A stretch of 64,000 bases of DNA, taken from Bacteroidota bacterium (lineage in GTDB: Bacteria; Bacteroidota; Bacteroidia; AKYH767-A; OLB10). The notes under the pieces were generated by a model. That model did no database searches. It saw only the letters and a program-made list of their open reading frames with translations, and was not told where the DNA came from. The stretch covers positions 186,001 to 250,000 of the forward strand of contig JADKJB010000005.1 of NCBI GenBank assembly GCA_016722525.1, written 5' to 3'. Numbering within the stretch: position 1 is the first letter of the stretch; each line of letters opens with the position of its first letter. Shown here piece after piece: positions 59,434 through 64,000 of this stretch. The translations under genes were made by a program, and so were the position numbers.

Positions 59434-60981
59434 ATGGCAAATCAAAACATCGACATGAGCAAACTCAGACAAATTCTCAAACATTACATGCACCACCAGG
59501 GAACACGTACCATACGTGACCTGACAGGTGTATCACGCAATACTGTTAAAAAGTACATTGCTCAGTTTAAGGCTCTTAAAACTCCTTGGGATGAGCTCAA
59601 TAAGCTCAATGACAAGGCACTGGAGGCATTGTTTATTGAAGAACCCATTGTGCCGGACCCTCCTGAAAGACAAAAGGCGCTTTATTCATTTTTTCCTGCT
59701 GCTGAAAAGAAACTGAAGTATCCGGGGATGACCCTGCAAAAGCTTTGGGAAGAGTATTCAGCCAATCACATAGACGGTTTTCAGAGTACCGGATTTTACA
59801 AACACTACAAATTATGGAAAGGTCGTTCGCATCCTTCCATGCATATGGTTCACAAGGCGGGTCAAAAGATGTTTGTTGATTTTGCAGGGAAAACCCTTCA
59901 GGTGGTTGACAACCAGACAGGGGAAGTAAAATCAGTAGAAGTGTTTGTGGCTATTTTAGGAGCCAGTCAGTTGACGTTTGTTACTGCTGTGGAGAGTCAG
60001 GACATGGAAGATTTTATCCGGTGTTGTGAGCTTGCACTACATTATTTTGGAGGTGCTCCGGTTGCCATTGTACCGGATAATCTGAAATCGGCAGTTACCA
60101 AGAGCAGTCGATATGAACCGAGGATAAATGAAAACTTTGAAGCTTTTGCCGAGCATTACGGCATGGCAGTATTGCCGGCAAGAGTATATAAGCCTAAAGA
60201 CAAATCGCTGGTGGAAGGCGCTGTTAAAATCGCTTATAACAGGATTTACACAAATCTTCATGGAAGGGAATTTACATCCATTGTTGATTTAAACCAAGCC
60301 ATCCTATTGCTTCTTGAAAATCACAATACCACTCCTTTCCATGGCCGTACGTACTCCCGAAAGGAACAGTTCGATGAAATGGAAAAACAAACCCTGCAGC
60401 CACTTCACCCCATGCGCTTTGAAATGCGTCAAACAACTATAGTTACCGTGATGAAAAACGGGCATGTGTGCCTGCACAGCGACAAGCATTACTACAGTGT
60501 TCCTTATGACCTTATCGGCAAAAAAGTAAAGCTGTTTTACTCCAAATCAAAAATAGAAATCTATTACAAATACGATTTAAAGGCCAGTCATGAGCGTATT
60601 AAAAGTCCGCACAACTATACTACCGACCGGGCCCATCTGGCCACTTTTAATCTACATATAGCCGACTGGAACCCCGAGCGGTTTTTAACCGAAGCAGGTA
60701 AGATACACCCCGATGTGAAATCCTACGTCAATCAGGTATTGCGAAAAAAAGCACATCCCGAACAAGCTTACAAATCCTGTCAGGGTATTCTCTCCTTTGC
60801 AAAACGGGTAGGACATGACCGGCTGATTCGCGCCTGTCAACGCGCTCACCTGTATGGTCTGTATCATTACAGAGCTATTGAAAACATCTTGTTACGCAAT
60901 CTTGACCAAACAGAAATAGAAGATGAACCTACTCAAATGCCAACGCACGACAACATCCGTGGTGAAGAATATTACACTTAA
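59434..60981 (+). CDS. istA: IS21 transposase IstA
   Basis: The start at 59434 (MANQNIDMSKLRQILKHY) is preferred because related IstA proteins start here; in-frame starts at 59371 (TTG) and 59401 extend it. The N-terminal helix-turn-helix is TIRDLTGVSRNTVKKYIAQF. The DDE catalytic core has Asp in MFVDFAGKTLQ and Asp in IVPDNLKSAV, with the Glu in KSLVEGAVKIAYNRIY. The C-terminal part has YYSVPYDLIGKKVKLFY, as in this family. About 515 residues, the usual IstA length. It is followed 21 nt downstream by istB. Cuts and joins the element ends. Confidence 0.95.
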   Translation: MANQNIDMSKLRQILKHYMHHQGTRTIRDLTGVSRNTVKKYIAQFKALKTPWDELNKLNDKALEALFIEEPIVPDPPERQKALYSFFPAAEKKLKYPGMTLQKLWEEYSANHIDGFQSTGFYKHYKLWKGRSHPSMHMVHKAGQKMFVDFAGKTLQVVDNQTGEVKSVEVFVAILGASQLTFVTAVESQDMEDFIRCCELALHYFGGAPVAIVPDNLKSAVTKSSRYEPRINENFEAFAEHYGMAVLPARVYKPKDKSLVEGAVKIAYNRIYTNLHGREFTSIVDLNQAILLLLENHNTTPFHGRTYSRKEQFDEMEKQTLQPLHPMRFEMRQTTIVTVMKNGHVCLHSDKHYYSVPYDLIGKKVKLFYSKSKIEIYYKYDLKASHERIKSPHNYTTDRAHLATFNLHIADWNPERFLTEAGKIHPDVKSYVNQVLRKKAHPEQAYKSCQGILSFAKRVGHDRLIRACQRAHLYGLYHYRAIENILLRNLDQTEIEDEPTQMPTHDNIRGEEYYT

Positions 60982-61002
60982 ACTAGTACTAAAACTAAAA
61001 AA

Positions 61003-61761
61003 ATGAATGCAGAAATTATTGAAAAAATGAAAACGATGAAGTTCTACGGAATGCTTCGTGCCTTCCGCTCCAACCTGGAATCAGGAGCTATGAACAACCT
61101 CACCACTGATGAGATGGTTGCTCATCTCATTGAGGAAGAGTGGGATGACCGTTATAATCGAAAGATTGCGCGCATCCTGTTAAATGCAAAGTTCCGTTAC
61201 AAAGCTTCCATCGAACAGATGTACTTCGAAGCGGAAAGAGGGATGGATAAAAATCTGGTCATGAGGCTGGCAGATGGCTCTTTCATAGAAAATAAAGAAA
61301 ACATCCTAATCACGGGAAGCACCGGAATCGGGAAAAGCTATCTTGCATCCGCTCTGGGTCAACAAGCCTGTACGCTAGGCTACCGGGTGATGTATCTCAA
61401 TGCAAGTAAACTGTTTGCAAAATTAAAAATGGCCAAAGCAGATAACTCCTATATCACTGAGATTGCCAAAATGGAACGGCAACAGCTGATCATACTTGAT
61501 GACTTTGGAATACAGCCCCTGGATGCACAAAGCCGGTCCATGTTCATGGAGATCATTGAAGACAGGCATGGAAAAGCTTCTACATTGATTACTTCACAGG
61601 TACCGGTATCAAAGTGGTATGAGGTGATAGGTGAAGTCACCATCGCTGATGCTATTATGGACCGACTTATCCATAATGCCCACCGGATAGAATTAAAAGG
61701 AGAATCTTTGAGAAAAACACTAAAAAATAAAACCGATAATCAATCAGAAATAAATAACTAA
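61003..61761 (+). CDS. istB: IS21 helper ATPase IstB
   Basis: 252 residues, an AAA+ ATPase. N-region MKTMKFYGMLRAFRSNLESG is typical of IstB; Walker A is GSTGIGKSYLA, Walker B is QLIILDDFGIQ, and a sensor/arginine-finger part follows (TLITSQVPVSKWYEVIG, AIMDRLIHNAHRIEL). It assembles on DNA and activates IstA for strand transfer. Intact, with the element's right end ~50 nt downstream of its stop. Confidence 0.95.
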   Translation: MNAEIIEKMKTMKFYGMLRAFRSNLESGAMNNLTTDEMVAHLIEEEWDDRYNRKIARILLNAKFRYKASIEQMYFEAERGMDKNLVMRLADGSFIENKENILITGSTGIGKSYLASALGQQACTLGYRVMYLNASKLFAKLKMAKADNSYITEIAKMERQQLIILDDFGIQPLDAQSRSMFMEIIEDRHGKASTLITSQVPVSKWYEVIGEVTIADAIMDRLIHNAHRIELKGESLRKTLKNKTDNQSEINN

Positions 61762-61811
61762 ATTTGTTAAAGTGAAACAGCACCAGCATCCCTTATTTAG
61801 GCACTTAACTT

Positions 61812-61869
61812 TGACGGGTCACTTTGGCGCGGAATTGGTGGGTCAGTTTGCGCGGAATATCCACTTACA
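61812..61869 (-). repeat. IS21 right inverted end
   Basis: The reverse complement starts TGTAAGTGGATATTCCGCGC and continues CAAACTGACCCACCAATTCC, then GCGCCAAAGTGACCCGTC, matching the left end. Confidence 0.75.
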
Positions 61870-62076
61870 CATCATTTTAAAATTAATTTAACAAAGTGTA
61901 CCACTTAGGAACCAGGGTTTTCAGATGTAGTGTTTTATTATTTGACTAAGATATGGTGTTGCTATTTCGTGGTGCAGTTCTCGATTGAAAATTTTACAGC
62001 TAATATTTTTGATGTAAAAAATTGTTTTTTCGATTTTGTATCTTATTTTTATACGCTGTCTTAATTCCAGTAACTC

Positions 62077-64000
62077 ATGATAAAATCATTTATTCTGCCG
62101 GTAGGCATTTGCATTATCGTTTCATTTTTTGCCTGTAATCAAATGGAAGAAAAACAAGCACTAAAGTCAGAAAGTGCTGAGGGTTCAACCAACCCTAAGG
62201 GGCGCAGAGCCTGGGAATTACAACGATTAAGTGACCCCGCTACCGGTAAAATACCGCCGTTTATTCGTGAAAAAGAACTGGCCTTTGCTTCAACATTGCC
62301 AAATGATGCCAACACATACCTGCGAAGTACCTCCTCGGCGAACTGGATTATGGTACTTCTGCCAGTGGCGGCTCCGCCTTTTATCTGGGAAATGGAATGT
62401 ACAAATCAGTGGATGGCGGAGTAACATGGAACTCACTGGCAAGTACGGTTTCGGGAACTCCTCAAACGTTCGATAATGTTTGGGATGCGACCTGGAATGT
62501 AGTAACCGATCCGGGGAACCTCAGCCAGGATGTAGTTTATGCAGCAGCTTACGATGCCATTTTTAGAAGTACCAATGGCGGAACCAGCTGGTCTGTTGTG
62601 AGAGGAAATTCTGGAACGTTGGCTACCAATTCCTATTTTACGGATATAGCTGTTTCACCTACCAGTGTGGCCTATGCCACTTTAAGCAGCGAAGGACCAC
62701 AAGCCGGAGTATGGCGTTCACCAACAGGCGTCACATGGACCAATATTCTTCCTGCAGGATTTCCATCAGAATATGGCAGATTAGTAATTGGCATTGATCC
62801 CAATAATGAAAATACTATATATTTCTTTGGGCCTACACCGGGCTTTGGTAAAATGAGCACCGATTTTCAAGGAGATACGTTGTGGAATAGTCTGTGGAAG
62901 TACCAGTATATTTCAGGTACAGGAGCAGGAGCCGGTGGTTTATGGACGGATTTATCGCAAAACCTGCCCGGAAATATTAATGTGTTTAATGGCATGAATA
63001 CACAAGGCGGGTACGATGTAGTGGTTAAAGTAAAACCCGGAAATTCCAATGTGGTATTTTTAGGAGGCACGAATATTTTTAGATCCACATCGGGCTTTAC
63101 CGACTCAACAAGCACCACTGTAATAGGTGGTTATGGAATTGGCGCCACCTTACCTTTTGTTGCAGAGTATCCCAACCATCATCCCGATCAACATGTAATA
63201 GCGTTTCTCCCCTCTAACCCCAATGTAATGTTTTCAGCTAACGATGGAGGGATCTCAAAAACGACTGATAATACTGCGTCGTCTGTAAGCTGGAATGAAA
63301 TTGATGGTGGATTTATTTCCTCTCAGTTTTATACCATAGCCATTGACCATAGCAGTACTAATGATATAATTATTGGTGGCTTACAAGATAATGGCACCTA
63401 CTTTACAAACAACACAGTCAGCACATCACCCTGGGAGCATTCATTTGATGGCGATGGTTCGTATTGTGCTATTGCAGATGCCGGAGCCACCTACTATTTT
63501 TCCAAGCAACAGGGAAGAATGTTAAAAGCAACCCTTAATGCATCCGGCGTTATTACTTCCTATCGTCGATTTGATCCCATAGGCGCAACGGGTTATGGTT
63601 TTATAAATCCGTATGTGATTGATCCGAATAACAATAATTTAATGTACTTATGTGCAGGAAAACATATTTGGAGAAATGACGATTTGTCGGGGATTGCTTT
63701 AACAAATGTGTACGACAGTATTTCAACTAATTGGGTGCAGTTTGCCGATAGTTTGCCGCTTGCTATTGAAACACTTACAGCGGTTGCAATTTCAAAAACT
63801 CCTGCTAACACACTTTATTACGGAACCAATCGTCGGAAAATATTTAAAGTCGCCAATGCTAATATTGGAAATCCTACCCGAACTGAAATTACTTCAACTA
63901 CCTTCCCGTCTACAGGTTACACCAGTTGTATAGCAGTTAATCCTGATAATGCTGATGAGATAGTAGTGGTATTTTCAAACTATTCTATTTACAGTATATT
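62077..64000 (+). CDS. BNR-repeat lipoprotein, frameshifted near the N-terminus, 3' partial
   Basis: Lipoprotein signal (IKSFILPVGICIIVSFFACN), then a polar N-region (NPKGRRAWELQRLSDPATGK) like that before the propellers in related Bacteroidota proteins. The first frame stops at 62424 with meaningless residues. From about 62315-62350 another frame takes over as DYGTSASGGSAFYLGNGMYK, then SVDGGVTWNSLAST, and stays open to the window edge. It contains FRSTNGGTSWSVVRGN, VWRSPTGVTWTNI, SANDGGISKTTDNT and SWNEIDGGFISSQFYTIAID, typical BNR/sortilin units. The C-terminus (and any T9SS tail) is outside the window. Similar to the two BNR paralogues at 14-20 kb in design; no ligand known. Confidence 0.75.

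Larger units (their letters stand above)
59242..61869 (+). mobile_element. IS21-family insertion sequence
   Basis: A ~2.6-kb element with istA and istB on the plus strand and inverted ends. The left end reads GTAAATGGAGAATCCGCGCA and the right end, reverse-complemented, GTAAGTGGATATTCCGCGCA; similarity continues through AACTGACCCAC and TTCCGCG for ~50 bp. Both ends carry extra TTCCGCG...TGACCC repeats, as IS21 ends do for IstA binding. I do not see a clear target-site duplication, so the exact borders are +/- a few bases. Both ORFs are intact. Confidence 0.9.

Overview
The window reads as chromosomal DNA of a member of the Bacteroidota, probably an environmental lineage near Chitinophagales/Sphingobacteriales. 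The evidence is low G+C, no Shine-Dalgarno leaders, TAnnTTTG-type -7 promoter boxes, LytTR and beta-propeller (Reg_prop) two-component proteins, and at least ten secreted proteins with the C-terminal sorting domain of the type IX secretion system (T9SS type A). The exact taxon cannot be fixed from sequence alone.

Layout. 1-7 kb: the end of a delta-60 repeat T9SS protein, then a worn accessory patch. It holds a small hypothetical protein, a nonsense-bearing zinc-ribbon gene, a toroid-fold protein, a frameshifted universal stress protein, a nonsense-bearing propeller lipoprotein, an IS1182-like transposase stub, attC-like hairpin/GTTAGC boundaries and diverged dispersed repeats. 7.4-11.4 kb: an intact hybrid-type sensor kinase/LytTR regulator pair with overlapping genes. 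11.5-52 kb: an island of T9SS cargo (tandem BNR paralogues, DNRLRE protein, GH18 chitinase-like protein, M1 aminopeptidase, arylsulfotransferase-like protein, CotH/lamin-tail protein), ending in a ~14.7 kb giant gene. That gene encodes three beta-helix-like modules, four LRR modules, an S8/S53-type peptidase, MBG domains with a GKVAVN hexapeptide array, SprB-like and Ig/PKD-like repeats, and a T9SS tail. It closes with a perfect 22-bp terminator hairpin. 52-54 kb: a TPR adenylate/guanylate cyclase. 54-58.5 kb, minus strand: two paralogous 52-residue peptides, an MccB-like ThiF adenylyltransferase, a TPR histidine kinase and a LuxR-type regulator in one apparent operon. 58.9-62 kb: a CheY-like regulator with an IS21 element (istA/istB) just upstream of its start. 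62 kb to the end: another BNR lipoprotein, truncated by the window.

The most interesting system is the minus-strand operon at 54.3-58.5 kb. Its twin peptides share an identical start (MLIETLLILL) and end (LRGGWDxN, C-terminal Asn), and lie directly upstream of an enzyme that resembles MccB. MccB is the E1-like enzyme that adenylates the C-terminal Asn of microcin C precursor MccA. This suggests an undescribed nucleotide-peptide or other RiPP-like pathway, possibly tied to the two-component system that follows.

A caution on quality: many long genes are broken by single-base length changes in homopolymers, which looks more like residual sequencing error than biology. Four in-frame stops also occur; three of them (2774, 6229 and the IS1182 stub) lie in the worn 5' patch and the fourth is in the CotH gene at 36469.
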